A program made the position numbers and the translations under genes. DNA of 64,000 bases from Lineus longissimus. Lineage: Eukaryota; Nemertea; Pilidiophora; Heteronemertea; Lineidae. The notes beneath the pieces are model-generated. The model had not been told where the DNA came from and searched no databases. It was given only the letters and a program-made list of their open reading frames with translations. How positions within the stretch are numbered: position 1 is the first letter of the stretch; each line of letters opens with the position of its first letter. Below are positions 45,479 to 60,600 of this stretch, one piece after another. The stretch is taken from positions 11,744,953 through 11,808,952 of the forward strand of contig NC_088324.1 of NCBI RefSeq assembly GCF_910592395.1. Direction: 5' to 3'.

Positions 45479-48400
45479 TGTCGTATCTGGAAATAGAAGT
45501 GTTAAAGAAAAAATCAAACGGCTATTTTTATTACCTGCAATTTTTCTGCAAAGATCATTTACAACTTTGCGAAAGTATGGAGATACCGATGAAGCGAATT
45601 TAAGAGTCACTTTTGGTCCGTGTACGATGTGTAAAAAATCATGAGCTCTGATTACGGTAACCAAAGGTCGCCATTTACATACTGGAAGGAGTGATTGTTA
45701 ACGCAAATCTGATGAAGAACGATGTCAAAATCGTACTTTTTCCCGAGAGCATTTATCACGAAAATGGCGCAACTTGTGTTGTTCATCTGCTTAATATTCC
45801 GATGGGCTGTGACCTCTACAACCAACTACGTATATTATTCAAGTTTGCAACGGTTTGGTTTTGATTGAAGCGGCTATGTAGATGGAGTAAAATAGCACAA
45901 ATAAGAAGAAGCAACATCCCATTGTTCATAATGGTTTAAAACAAACTTGATAATGGCTTACCTTCTAATTGCCGAGAAATCGAATACGGACCCGCAGAAC
46001 TTTGCATTCGCTGCACAAATGAGAAGACACTCAGCCAAGTTATCTATCGTGATTATCTGTTGACTATGGTTCGTCATGAGTTTTGGGACATACCGTTCGA
46101 ATCTGGGTCAATGGGAGAATTGATCATTCAACAGTCATGGAATAAAATTAGGCCATTTGCAGATTGAACGAATAGTGAGCGGTAATTGGATGCGATTTGG
46201 TGAAATCCGGAAACAACTAAATGAGGGAGGTTTACATGCATGAACTTCGACTTCAGACACATCAAAACAATGAATGCATGAGTTCTTTGCACACTGCAAC
46301 ATTGCCAAAAATATTTTGATAGCGTCCACTGCGTCTCAGAGAACTTGAGCAAGGGGAAGGCAACCGTTATGGAAAGACACTGTGCCATCGAGGTGAACTT
46401 GCATAGATGTACATGAATTGGGGGGCCCATTCACCATTGAAAGTTTCAGTAGTTTTAGGTTCTGGTTTGCTATCTGGACTACTGTCCATCGAGGTGTTCA
46501 TGTATAAGTTACCCCACAAAAGCTTTATACTGCGAACCGCAAATTTTCGCAAATTTTGTTTTAGCGGATGACGCATTTGATCTCTCTCGTTTTTTGCGAT
46601 TTTCATTTTTGCGAATGAAGATTCTTTGCGAAATCCGCGATGATTTTGCAGTTCACGGTACTTACCGAATATCCACTAATTTTGAACTGCTCTCAATCAA
46701 TACCAATCAGTGTGCTTCCTTGTTTTCGTATGGAATGGTGTTTGAATTGTACACGGATGCACTATTTCAAATATGTTGGCCTGGCCGATATGCTAATTTC
46801 GTCTTGACATCCATCTACCGGTATCTAACTCCTTATCTGCGGCCTGCAATTACTGTATCAGGTCAACATGTCGAAGAAGGACGAGAACACAAAGTTTAAA
46901 ACTGGATGGCATTTAATTGTCACGATGAGACGTAGAACATGAAGCGAAATAATCGATTTTTTTTTCTAAACGATACTAGAGGGTGTCCCAAAATTAATCT
47001 TAGATTCACTATGATAATGTTCTAGTAATTAAAGCTCTGAATGGTTCGTGTGTGCCTCTGATCCATTTTTCAACCTCATTAGTTGTTTTGGTATAAATTC
47101 AGTTGCCAGGTACCGTATACTTATTCAATTCATGGTATTTTACCATTACATTGGATTCATATTGAAACACTATTTTAGACTCACTATCTCTGCATGCTAG
47201 TCTAACAAACAATTAATGCACTTCAAGTCAATTAGATACAAAAATAGTTGAACATTGCTGTATGAATTAGTCTATCTGTCCTTAGGTTGACGTGGTTGGT
47301 GTACATCATGTGATTGATTGACACCAGTGACAGCAATGAAGAGAAACCACAATCTCGGACATGTTTTGATCACTGCTGCAGACCAGCTTGTTTCTGCTGT
47401 CCGAGTTGGTAACCATATAAATCAAGAAAGCGAACATTTTTCTGAGATTTCTCGTGCTTGATCGTGAAAAGTCTGATATACAACGGAGTTCTCGGTGTCG
47501 AGTTGCTCAATCAGCGTTTTCAGTAAAGTTATGTTAAGTCCTAAGCTAATATTGCAGATTGAATTTACTGAAGGAGATGACGCTTAATTGATACTGGCGT
47601 TTGTCTCGAACACCGATTGAGCAACTGGGCTCGGGTCCCTTTTTCTGGTCACTACACTGACAAATTGCATCATGATGCCAATCAATCAAGTTTGACCAAC
47701 TCTACAGAAATTCTTAACAGCTTTGAGACCGAGAATTCTTGAAGAGACGAATTCTTTTTGACTGTGTCGATCCGGACATTACTATCTTACAGCTGTCGTT
47801 TACCACATAGTATACCCTGACAACGTTGACTGTTTAATTTTCATTGTACAAGATCCTGATCAACAATCGTCAACGCAAGTTCAGATAGATCTAGTTCTAC
47901 TCTAACGCTATCTATCTTTATATCATTATATACAGTATTGATATTTCCGAAGGCGGCGAAGTGTCGGGTCGTGACGCGGGCCTAATAGATGGCAGCCCCG
48001 ATACACGATGAAATACTTCATTACTGAAACAGTCACTATCTAGAATGATGGTAATTAACAGAATGAGCGAAATCTGCAAAAAGCCCCACATTTATAAAAT
48101 ATTTTCCACTTTGGGCAAATGTGCAGAGTAATTCCCTTTGTAGAACATGGTCATTCCACTTTTTGGTACTTTTGCCCAGCGGTTATGTCGACGAAAGGAA
48201 ATCTAAGGCGAGCAGCGAATTTTTTTTGATTCTGTGGAATCGTCCCGCTTCGTCGTAGCATGTACACGTTAAGCCCACTGTCTGCAAGTACGTCATGCCG
48301 CTTTTGCTGAAAGCTGTAAATATGACCGCTTTTGCCACTCAAAAGAGATGGCAGTTTCGATCAGTCGTCTCATATTACGAAGTGCAGCATGTATGAAAGA

Positions 48401-48630
48401 CATTTTCAGCAAAATAGTCAAACTTGGACTGTTCACTAAGAGGTGTCAAGTATTAAGTGCGATATGCCGGATAAGGGGTGGGTTAACCAAAGATGAACAT
48501 ACATGTAGTTGCTTTACCAGCACAATGCTGCCCCATTTTTGACCATGCATGGATACCTCTAATGCACTGCCACCATTTCAGACCACAGTATATTATTTTA
48601 TGAGCCTCCAATAACTTGCGAGTGACCCCT
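45479..48630. other. Intergenic between P450 and discoidin receptor genes
   Basis: No protein kinase motif or other domain is seen on either strand. Around 46510-46660 there is a dispersed-repeat-like stretch dense in TTCGCAAAT/ATTTGCG words. Around 47490-47635 nested inverted repeats can fold: TTGCTCAATC with GATTGAGCAA, and TCAGTAAA with TTTACTGA. Confidence 0.45.
47490..47635. repeat. Nested inverted repeat (foldback)
   Basis: The outer arms (~47500-47520 and ~47610-47630) share GTTGCTCAATCRGYGTT in opposite orientation. The inner arms are TCAGTAAA and TTTACTGA. It may be a small MITE remnant. Confidence 0.35.
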
Positions 48631-51600
48631 TCACACTCGGCGAAATAAATCTACAAAAACACAAACAGAAACTATCAACACCATATTTTGAGATCCGCCG
48701 CTTGACGGGGCTTTACTGACAGTATCTGAGTCTCTGCTTTCATAAGCAACGCCCCCTAGCGTCGGGCTAAAGTATTTTGCTGTTGTTGTCCGCGGCGCTC
48801 GCGGCTTGTGGTGTATCACTATTCGCCTGCGTTCTGTTGTCGTCGATATGGTGGTTGCAGGGGGAGCTTTGGTATTGTCCTTTGTAACGTCACTATTGAG
48901 TGTTTGTGAATTTGAATCATCGGGCCCGTCAGGCCCTGATTTAGATTCTGGCTTCTCTTTTGCAGATACTTCTTTTTCTTTTTCTTCTTCCCATTCCGTG
49001 TCGACGTCGGAGAGAATGATGGATGAATTATCGTCAAGAAGCTCTGAAAAACGATTTGGAACAATTTAGAACCAGGCCCTGTATTGACGAGCGGGGCTAG
49101 TTATACATAGCTAGATTTGAACCCTAATGCTGTTCGCCTATCGCTGCCGATATATCTTTAGGGGATGGGAGGAGGGCTCATCAGTTTTTCACTGACACAA
49201 ACCAGGAAATATCTTTATTTCCTTAAGAGGCATGCGGTATTCAACTTGGTGCATCTGACGGAACCATCCGAAACGTTCTTTAACATTTGATTCACGTCGA
49301 TCAACCAGCTGCCAGATGCTGATTCTGACCAAATATATATAGCGATATATTCTGGAACTCATCCTCAATCATTTACCTGACCAAAATGAAACTTCGCTGA
49401 TGAGCATCCACCGACTGTCCTCGTGGAAATATAAGTTGACCTTGAGATATTTGGCAGCTCTGTTATACAGCGGTATGCCAATCCAGGTGGCGTAATTACG
49501 TTTAAAGGTCAAAGGTCGGAACTCCACTGGTTTTCCTATCCATTTTGTGCCGTCCAAACTGAAATTAGAAAGCCTACAATCATGAAATAAAACCCTGCTA
49601 CCAGCAACAAACAGATCGAAAGTCGTGTTTGGAGGGTTGCTTGCAGGTGACAGCACCAACAATACCAGGATCTTTGCCTTTGGGGACTTCTTAGATTCGA
49701 CTATCGATGAGTTTCCTGTATTCGGGAAGTCTCATTGACCTTTTTCAATTGGCTATAATGCTGCAATTAAAACTTCAGAATGTGAAAAGGTGAATTGAAT
49801 ACATAAAGAATGACACTGTGGCACTGTGCTGAGTATAGCAACTCTCGGCAGGTGTTGTAGACATCTGGCCAAAACGCATTATTTTCAAAATTATCATAAA
49901 CCTATAATTGCTTCTAGAAAGAAAATGCATGTGTTACAAATCTCTGCTTACCTGAAATATATTACGGCCTTCTTAAATATTTTTACTCCTTTCCGTTCTC
50001 TGCTGTTACAGTGTATAGACATATTAAAGAAACGTCTATAGGCGTCAAACGTGAATAAAATCTCCCTAGGTCCATTTTCGTTTTTATTTCGTTTCTTCCA
50101 GCCGACCCAAGGGTATCCTTTTTTATCATAACCCGAGAATGCCGTGATCCTGTACGTTCCTACGAGAAAGTCTGTGAGCTGGCCGAGACCATTACTCAGC
50201 ATTTTTAAATCGGATTGACCGTCGTATGTGTAGTCTATGAAGTCTATGTCATCTGAGAAGCGGCTGCCTTGTTGCATATTGTAGGAAACCAAGCCCTCTG
50301 AAGATAGAAGTAGAGAGCATGAGAAAAGATAATTAAATAAAAAGAATTTATGGAGGTGCTAGATAATATTGTTTGAGAACTTGAGATAATTGAGACAAAA
50401 ATCGGAAGTCTGAAGAAAGTGCATTTGGCACTGCTTAGTTTATTAACTAGCGGTTCATGCTATTCATGAACATGTACGTGTAGTGCCTGTCCATCGGAGA
50501 AATATAAAGTACGGTCCCGCTCTCCTGGCACTCGAAGCAAATTTTCTTTCGTTTACTCGAACCCCTTCTGATTAATCAACAATACCATCCTAACTCCCGC
50601 TCCCAGGGGAGCGCTAGTTTGGCAGAAACGGGCGGATGGCCAATAGATCATGCAGTGGTGTAGCAAAAAGTTGGGACTCCCTTCCTTCCTAATCGACTCC
50701 CATGATTGGAACATGTCTATTAATCAGGCAGGAAGGGAGAGTTTCGAATCATTTTGGTTAAGAACAACTGCATGGCCGTACATGGCTTCAAGCAAAGTAG
50801 TGGAAATGTTCCTTCCGTTATTTTTAGGGGGAACGAGACGTAGCTACTAAGGTTGTTAACACATCGTGTTTCGTAAAGTGATGTTGTAGTCGGGTTTCCA
50901 CTAAATACCAAATTCAATTGTTTTGATGCTGTATAAAACCCAAATCACAACAATAATAAAGAAGACAGTATTGTGAATCGAATCTACGTTAACACTGATT
51001 ACAGTGATAGTCGTCAATTTAAAGCCACTATCACATCACAGTTCGCAACCTACTCGACAAACAGATACAAATTTCTATGGCTAGTTTCCTGCGAATTGCA
51101 TTTCAATTCCCCCTGGGGTCGTGATCAACTGTTCAATTTGGTTATCAAGTGGTTGCCTGATTACTCCTCTTAGTATCCTGATGAGCGTCAACGTATTGTT
51201 TCGCCGCATATATACGATTGTCTTGGGGCTGTCTGTGTTCCAAATTATGGCTTGTTCGCTCTAAGATTTACTGATGAAACGCAGGGGCCTCCGGGAAGAC
51301 GTACTATATGTTTCTCAATTTTGCTAGGTTCTCCTTCTTGCTTCATATAGTGGTGTAACCACTGCAGGGTGCTTGTAGAAATCCGGACAGAACTCATTTT
51401 AGGAAGGGGGATTATTGTACCATATGTCATATCTAGCTTAATGTCTTCGAATTGTGACTTGTTTTATGATCCTTGTATATATACATGGTATATCTGGCGC
51501 CCTGGGCCACTGTCTAGATGAGTTCCTTGCTCGATCTTATCATGTCTGAATGTTTCAAAGGCACGACTACCCTCGTGGGACACAGTTACGTATGCTAACT

Positions 51601-54600
51601 ATCTTTTGTGATAATACATTATATGATTAAATGGATTCTCAATTGACGTATAATACCCCTGAGGATACTTCATATGGCATTTCAATCTTGCAAACTGACC
51701 CCAGCCAGTCCAAGTTTTGGCCAAAATGTCGCCCTGATTCAAACGGATGCGCCTCTTATTTGATACGTACGGATATTGCATGTCAGTATAGACTCGCCCA
51801 GATATGTCTGAAAGCATCCCCAGTGGACTCGCAAATGATTGACGAGACATACATAACTGAGATAAAGTAACAAGATTTAATTTACGATATCTTTATGATC
51901 TTTGGGTTGGATGGCTGATTTGGGCGGCAGTGTCCTTCATATGTATAGATTAAGGACGAGCTGCTGTATTGGAAGGCCAGAATAACCATTAGCCATAATT
52001 CTACCTTCACCAGTTACCACATGTACAAGAATAACTTCTCTCCACACTCAAAATGAAGTTTACGAGGTTTCTGTAACGAAGTAACTGCGAAAGCACGAAT
52101 TTGCTCAAAGGTAATCTTTAATTCTTTGGTGACGGTGAAGCTAATTTATTTAGTATTCTCATTACAAAACACCTGCAATACATCCTATCTGATTTCCAGC
52201 GAAAAAGCATGTTACCAGAATATTTTAGATCCCTCGGTTTTAGGTGACTACCTACCAGTCCAGTTGCAGCCATGGAATTCCACCCTCATGCACACGGTTC
52301 TGTGGTATCTGCTGTAGGGCACGACTCGCACCCTCTTGGCAATGATGGCCGGGTCTAACTCACGACCCACTGCCGTGTCTGTGTCCCAGTTACCATTCAG
52401 CATCTGAAACGATAGTCAAAAACGATTTGAAAACACATTGAAAACAGACTGAAACTTCTACCATAAGGAAGTAGTTTCGAATTCAAACGATCTGCCAATG
52501 GTATAAGGGGCTGCTATTAAAGCAAAACGTGTACCTGTATGTAACAGTGTTGCAACATGTCGATCTACCGTCGTTTTATCCATCCTCTAAAGGAAAGGAG
52601 GAGAATTTGGGATTGACGTTCACCGCCGGTAAGTCGGCATGTATTGCCAGGGCTAGTAAGGATCAAAAGTGACTGTTGTTCAAACCAGGAAGTGTTACAA
52701 AAAGAACGTGTTGTGGTGGTAATGGTGGTGGTATTTGGGGGGGGGGGAGGCTTGGTATGTTCGTAGTTGATTGACACTATAAAACATTACGAACCCCAGC
52801 AACAGCTGTATTATGTCTCTGAATCGCTATTTAATTATTCCGTCCGTGTCCGCGCATCACATCACTCCTCAGTATAATCCTCTTAGTCTACTTTACATAT
52901 CGAATGAGTTTGGAGCACGGTGGGGGTGATTTCCAAGGTGTCAAAAGCCAACGTTTTAGTGTTTTACCATGGAGGAGGACATGATAATTGACTCTCCGTC
53001 GTGTACTATTAATTAGGGAAACAGATAAAGTGCCCGAGGGCGTGGGATGGGAGTGATAAAAATTCGCACTTTGAAAGAAAGAGACTTTGATACTGCTTAA
53101 CGTGTCTGCTGGTTTTGTCACTTAATTTATAAGGGTGTATTTTTTCTTTCTCGATTAAAGAAGGAGTGTTATAAATAGGGTGTCTGTCATGATTTCAAGA
53201 CCACTTAAGAATTAAATTCTTGCATACATGTCACTCCCACTGTCAAGGTGTTTTGTATATACATTGTAGCGTTTTCTGCATGAGATTGGTGAACCCACAT
53301 TATTGGGTAAATATCAGGTCCACTTCCCTGTGATGTTATCGCATGCCAGATTATGCACTTTTCAAGATAACCGTTGCAAAGGAGTTTCTTATTGCTTTAA
53401 CTATGCACCATGAGCCTATCATAAAGACAGGATGGTCAACTAGTGGTGTCCCATAAGTTTCGATCCGGAAGTTTATCATTCCACGCACTATAATGAGACC
53501 CAATTAACCAACTGATTCGGTTTTAAAATTCAAATGCAAGCTTCGTCATATCAGAAATTGAGCTATGAGTCCACAACAAGACAATCTTAAAATTCAAAAT
53601 CATATCCAATGGATGATTCAAGCAATCATATCTACCACTTGTCGAGTTGGACTCATGCGTATGAATTTTAAAGACAGAACAAACCCCTCCCTTGTGAGTG
53701 GAGAACTCTGAATGAATGTCAATTGGACATCAAAGCTTGTCTTGTCATAGTTAAGACATGATCCTGAACATGACCATCGACAGTAACGTGAACTTGAATA
53801 GCTGTATTTGTAACTGGATTTGCATCTATGAATTAGTTAAGGAATTGTTAGAAGTTGCCTTCTGATGCCTCCCAAGCGAACAAACTTTTGCAATGGGAAG
53901 TATATCCGTAACTCAGTTTTAAACCGCTTAAGCGGGCGGTACTGCGGTGCTAGTTTGGTACAGAGCAGATAACGTCCCCATGGATTGAATCATAGCTAGA
54001 GTTATCAAGACCCTATGGTGTGGTCGTCCTCGTTTTATTCGAGAAGGACCACTACATTTGTCTTAGATCCTTAATCGGTACACCAACACTAATGGCAGTT
54101 ACGGTATTCCTGTTTATAACGTGCAGAACCAACCGCTCATCAAGAACGCAACTGAATTCAGCTTCTTCATCTTTAAATCAAGGACTAGGACTGAGTTTAA
54201 GATCTGATCGCCGAATCTTGTGCATTGTGAATACCAATCACCTATTCCTTCATGCGAAATAATCATCTTGATGGCTATTCTGATATCGTCAGACATAACC
54301 TTGGCGTATGCCCTTGGGATGATGCTCTGTTAGCATAGATTTACAACATGGCCTAAGAGAAGCATGTTTTGATGTCTTAAAGTTAAACCGTGTCTAAGAA
54401 GTGTTGTTCTGGTGTGATAGCGAAATTTTTGGGCTGGTTGAGGCTTTAGTAAGTAAAGTTATGTCTTTTTACGGTGGCTGTAGACGCCGACGAGACACCG
54501 TCGTTCGTCCTCTGCCTATCTCTACATGATTCGTTTTCATTCCTCGGCGAGTTAATCTTTGAAATCTGAGCCGTAAATTCCCCTATAAGGCCTTCGGATA

Positions 54601-57600
54601 CAACAGTCAAATGTCAGTGAGATCTATCACAACCCTTTTGCGGTTGATTGTCACCAATTTATAAAGCGAAGGTGTGGTTCGTTGTCCTTGCACATTGGCT
54701 GATTGCAAGCTTCGACAGTAGACTATCTTACGGTCAAGAATCACCTGATATTCTGCATTAACTGGTCGCGGTGGGACGCCAACAGCGCATTCATGAATAC
54801 ATTAGCAAAGATTGTAAATAGTTGATGAAGAGCGAGAATTTCGTCAAAGCTTTCGATCTTCGTCTCGTTTTACAGATTTTGCGCCCAGATTATTCGCGTA
54901 GTTATTGTCAACATCCAGTCTGACGGGAAATCTTTACAGTTACACACGAATGACCACACATCTTTTTAAAGAATTATCAGTTTGATCTCTGAGCCTATTG
55001 AAGAAAGACAAAACTGTTCCTTTTGATGATGACAATGCATCGAAGTAATGTTCGTAAAAACAGTATCACGTATCTCCTGAGGAGATAAATTCTCATCGGC
55101 GTGGCCAAAAAGCTTTTTAAAAAATCACCACACTCTTAAGCTTGAAGATGACACAAAAAGTCAATGACACTACGACCATTTAGATGTCCAAGGAGTCAGG
55201 GATGTTTTGATATTTGTTCAAGGGAATATTGATGACCTTGTAATTGAGTAGCCTTAGACATGCTCCTCTTTTTCTTCTTTGATAAGGTTATACCACGGAT
55301 CTATGCAAACGTTATTCATCCATGCTTATGCCATGCTTCGATACAAAATCAGCTTGAAACTGTCATTTTGTCAGACACCTGCTCAAATGAGGGTCGAAGA
55401 CGTTAAAGGGAATCAGTTGAAAGTGAGAATGTTAAAGGTCGATAATTATTGGGAAATGTGCACCGAACTCATTTATTACTATCCATGAAAATACGCCCTG
55501 TTGGCCGATCTTTTTGACTGATAAGATGCATAAAATGCATAAAATTCATTACATCAGCACTCCACTTGATGCTGAGGAGGAGACGGAGTATGAATAATTT
55601 GGTGTTTCCTGCATTCGTCATACCCGTTGATGGCACCTTCATAAATGAATTTGTTTCATCGTCTCCCTGTACAAAGATAAGCTCACTGAAGCGAGCAGAA
55701 AGCATTGTTGCGTGGCGAGAGGTGCATGAAAAACTAGTTGCATGGTTTGCTAAATAGAGCTCCATCATACTTTACTCCTTGGAATGGCATTCGATGCTTC
55801 ACAAAATTGTTAGTGTAACTAGGGTGGCAGCTTTTGATTTCGTTGATTTTGTTTCGTCAGCACCCTGCAAAACACCAAGGTCACTGAAGCGAACTTGAGA
55901 TATGTCGTGCGACGTGAGCAGAATGAAGAGCAAGTGTTTGCTTTATTTAGTGTTGTCACGTTTGTTCTTTCTGACAGTTCTTACTGTCTTACTGAAGAAT
56001 GTATCTGTTATACCTTTAGTACATCCCGCAATGCGAGAGTCCACCTGTGGTTGGGTATTAAATTGGCCACGGCATTATTGGCCATGACCTGTACTTAAAC
56101 CCTGCAAGCTGAATTTATTCCTGACTCAAAAATCTTTTCGATTTCATTTGAACATAAACCCCATAAAAATCTTAAAGAAAGAAAACAAACAAATCCTCAT
56201 AATACTGACCTTATTTCATTACACCATCGAGACCAGACGTTTCAATAGTCGGAACGAAGACTGCAACTGCAGTAATTAAAATTTCGAAGATTTTTTTCCC
56301 TTACAGTTCACGATAAAAGAGCCAAAATCTCATAAGGTCGTGGCTGGTCGATAAATAATTAGTGGTTGGAACTTTTAACACTCTGTCTAAAAGGCATGCA
56401 CTCTTTTGCGAAAATTCATAAGAATGCGGGTACTTTTAAAGCTTTGAAGTTAGTTGAATAGGGATTTTCTCAAGAAAATCATCTTTTGACTGCGGCTCAT
56501 TATTCTTTCTCAACTGATTTCTGTTTTAAGAAAAACTGCAGAAATTAAACCAAACAACGTTTCGATGATGATACAGGTGCCACTAGACTAATACAAAATA
56601 AGCTAGTATATGTCCGAAATTGTCTCCACAAAACCACTGACAGAGAATTAGAATGTCGTCAGCATTTTCATTTCGGGGTGTAACTGCGCCTCCTTACATA
56701 TCAAATACATGCTGTGTTGCCAGGTTGCGGCAGCCCGTGGGTATTTGTGTCCAATTCTGTTAATGGTGGCTTTGTAGGCATCCGATCGATCGCCCTCCCA
56801 GGGAATTCCCAACTCGGATATATACACAAGGCGTTGTTTTATTTCCGAAAATAGGCACTGATCACAGCATTGTTTAACAAACATTCCAATTTGGGCCACT
56901 TTTAGTGTATATACGGCTCCCATTTGGAGATGCTACTGGTGAACACGATAACAGTTTGAAATCCCTTTGTGGATAAGGATAATCTTACTAAAGAGATGGT
57001 CCAGGCTACAGCAGACGATTTTGAGTGAAGAATGCTAAATATCTTCTGGAATCTGAAAGATATTGCCTCACTTTTAAATATAAATTCAGTCTAAAATAGA
57101 ATCTGACAATTCAGTGTTTAATTTGCCTTACCTCTCTGCCCTTTCTGCTTTTGTATCGTTTCCAATCAGTGAGGTTATCTCTCTGGTATTCCAATAAGTA
57201 TTGTTCAGCATATTCTTTGCCCTGAAACAAACGGAAATACTTCATAATAAAACGATCAAAAGAAGATTAAGCTCCAAAAAGGGTAAATTGCATTACACGT
57301 CATTAAAAATAAATGCTTATGACAATATGATTCTTTATTAATTGGTCTTGAAGTCTATGGTCTGGGGTCGGGTAGGTTATATCAAGTTACACGAAGTCGC
57401 CAGTAGAACACCAGAACAGCAATTTATACTGCAATTTACTGTAGTAATTCATAATCTCATTGCCACATTACCTAAAGATTATTCAATCGATGGTATTTGA
57501 TATATCTTCACTTTTTCTTGAGACACCCAGTATGTGACCAGTCGATTGCTTAGTATTTCTTACCAGTAGACAAATATGATTGACTTGAATCTGAATGCCC

Positions 57601-60600
57601 ATCCGTTTGTATTCTTAATCTTACTTCTAATGACATGCAGGAGAAATCTAGCCACCCATCGAATTGATATCTAATGGTTATAATAATCTTAGACGTTCCG
57701 TGATGATCGATAGCAGAGCTTTGGTCAAGCTATAAAATGGAGTGGCATACTTTATGGGTCAGCAGTTAATAATCTACAAGTCGATTACATCATTTAAAAG
57801 TATATCTAATGGCTGTTTTTAAGTATGATGTTCTCCTAAGAGAGCCAGACGATGAAGAAATCAATGTACTTCTGTCGTGCGTTCAGAGAATTGACTAGAC
57901 TACCCTGGGCCTGGAGATACGGGATGCCTTTTAGAACTGACCATGACTCAGTAAAACAAAAGTAGGTAGTCTTTAGGAATAAATAATCTGTCCCATGCAA
58001 TGAGAAAATAAAATATGTCAGTATTCAAGTCTAAAGCTAGCTATTCGCGAAAGAAAGAAAAACAAACCTACATACCCTATAAACGTTTGATATAAAACTA
58101 AGCACAGATTTGCGTTTGCATGCAGAGTTACTACTCTCCTTATAAGTAAATATCTATCAGTTATATTCTATCGATTGCATTACAGTCACTGCATCTAGTA
58201 CGGCAAGATGCAGATCGGATTTGGAAACTCACATCTGCATAAGTCGAGTTTGGCCACAGAAACTGAAATAGTTCATTAAAAAAATAAAAGTCGGATTGTG
58301 TGAAAGAGAAATTTAAACTTAGATATGAAGTATGTTTCAGAAATATAACCCAAGTTGAAATCTATGTTTCTCAGGTCAAGTTCAATAAGTTCAAATATTT
58401 ACAAAGGCAAAGGTATTTCATGTTACCAGCGTGATAGGAACAACGTATAATACGGTTCCACTATATCATAATTAGTTCAACTAATAAATCGATGTGATGA
58501 TCTTTATGGTATCAGTAAGGAAAGGCAGCAGTGCCCTGCATTATCTGGTAATATGGTCCCGTGCCATTAGCCTCTTCCAGTCTATTTCATGCCTCTCCTG
58601 GGGACCATTCGTGTATACTCTTATATGATGTCTATTGAAATGATAAAGATTCATGTCTTAACAGATTCCATTATGGTTGCTTTTATATGGAAGCATTGTG
58701 TGGATCAAGGATAGAAGTTTAATCTGAACAGTGGTCTAAATGATATGTTGGTTTTTTATATACTGGTCATCCATGTGATAGTGAACAGTGCAAATCGAAA
58801 GCTAACAGAGGTAGACCAAACAAGAGACAAAAATTACCGAATGATAAAAAAACGCTGGAAACGCCTCCTCATGTCAAAACAAATACTTCTGTCATCTGAA
58901 TCAAAGCAACTGCAACACCTCCAGCAAGCAAAACACGCGTTATCATTTTTAGATCTATCGCTAACAATCGCTTACCCTGATGGAAGTCATTACATGGATA
59001 CGCTGACGGTACTTTGTGATGTTTCCATCCAAATTAGTCACAAGGGTCTAGCGGCAAGGAGCTTTGTTGTCAGATAGATTGCTGGTACTTTCATTACCCA
59101 AATTAGCGGATCTCACTTCTGGCATATTTGGGTTATGATCAGCAGAAATGACTGTACCTTGAGCTGTGGTTGCTATTTTACATTTTGTTTAAATGTTTTC
59201 TTCTGCATTTTTGGTTTTGCTTCGGCCTTCTCCTCTTCTTCAGTCTCATGGTGAGCATTAGTCACGATTGAAAAGTGGTGATTGAGTATAATTTTTGGTC
59301 GACCCCTCGAATGATCATTTCAGAAAAGCTCTATCCTTTTGTCGAAGACTATTTGCATACGCATTGCCCGAAAAAGTGACTGAATCATCTCCTTTATTTC
59401 AACCCATTCAAAAAAACTTTATTTTGTCCCTCGCCAAAAGAGGTACTTGTAGTAATACAAACTATAAACACCAACTTCAAAAAAATAGCGTATAACTCAT
59501 TTTCTCCTAAAACAGAGTCTATACATACTAGTTAACAAATCATCTACATCGCAGAAGAAGATGAACCCCAACACATTTCCCCTAAAGTAAAACTTCCTAG
59601 TGTTGATTGCATTTTCATGACCAGCGTATCAGTAGCCCATGGCCATTGGGATCATAATGGATTGATAAACAAGGGAGAATGTCTGTTAAACTTCTGTACA
59701 AATAGACCCAAGTCTCATATTCAAATGAAGTTTACCAACGTTTCACAGACGATCTTCGCGAGATAAAGTAAATTACATTTTGGCATGATGAGAGAGTTAA
59801 AAGCAAATCTGATAGTTAGATTGGTTGGTATATACCAAAGATCGGCAGAACCTAGTTTGTGGAGATTTGGCTCTGGCGATTAATGACCATCTGTCTCATC
59901 AATGCCCATCAGAAGAAATACAGTCGTTCTTTCAACTTGAGCACTCACAGAGTTGTGTGATAGCCTTGATATTACATCAGAATTCTATCATTTGATTGTA
60001 GAATACCCTAGAGGCACCCTAATGTCATTACATTCTCAAAGAATCTTAAATTTCGATATCAATGTCCCATTTCCTTGGAAGTATATTAGGCTATACATGC
60101 TTCCCGAAATTGGTGGCTTGCATTAGAACTAACTTTTTCCCCCTTGTCCGTCATTGAAGGCATTCAAGTGTGTTGGTCAACCATGACTATCTCCTTTGTC
60201 CCTCCACCATAAGGCCTAGTTTCCCCTTATGACATCACTATTTCGAACACTCAGCGTCCCATTTCTGGAAATGTGTATATCGTGAGAGAGTAGAAACATG
60301 AGGGTTTCTCAGCTTTGTTAACCATAAAATCTGGTCTGTCCAGGCTTTAACAGCAGTACTAGTAATAGTAATACACAATACTGATTACGTACATGACCCG
60401 TCCGTGGGTTTCCACGTTGGTGATGATAGAATCTAGTTGGGTAAATTTAACTTCTGAATATTCATAAACATCATCTTAGCTACGTTGTAGTATTACTGAC
60501 TACTTACATGACCCTGCCCATTTCTTCCTTGGGTTTCCACTTTTGTGATAAGAACTAGTTGAGAAAATTCGACTTGTAAATATTCATACACATCTTGGTA

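Noticed and set aside
45479-45664. N-terminal extension of the minus-strand P450
   Set aside because: It precedes a good splice acceptor, encodes no membrane anchor, and would place the anchor internally.
45700-48630. Kinase exons of the discoidin receptor
   Set aside because: I read the minus strand for GxGxxG, HRDLA, DFG and similar motifs and found none.
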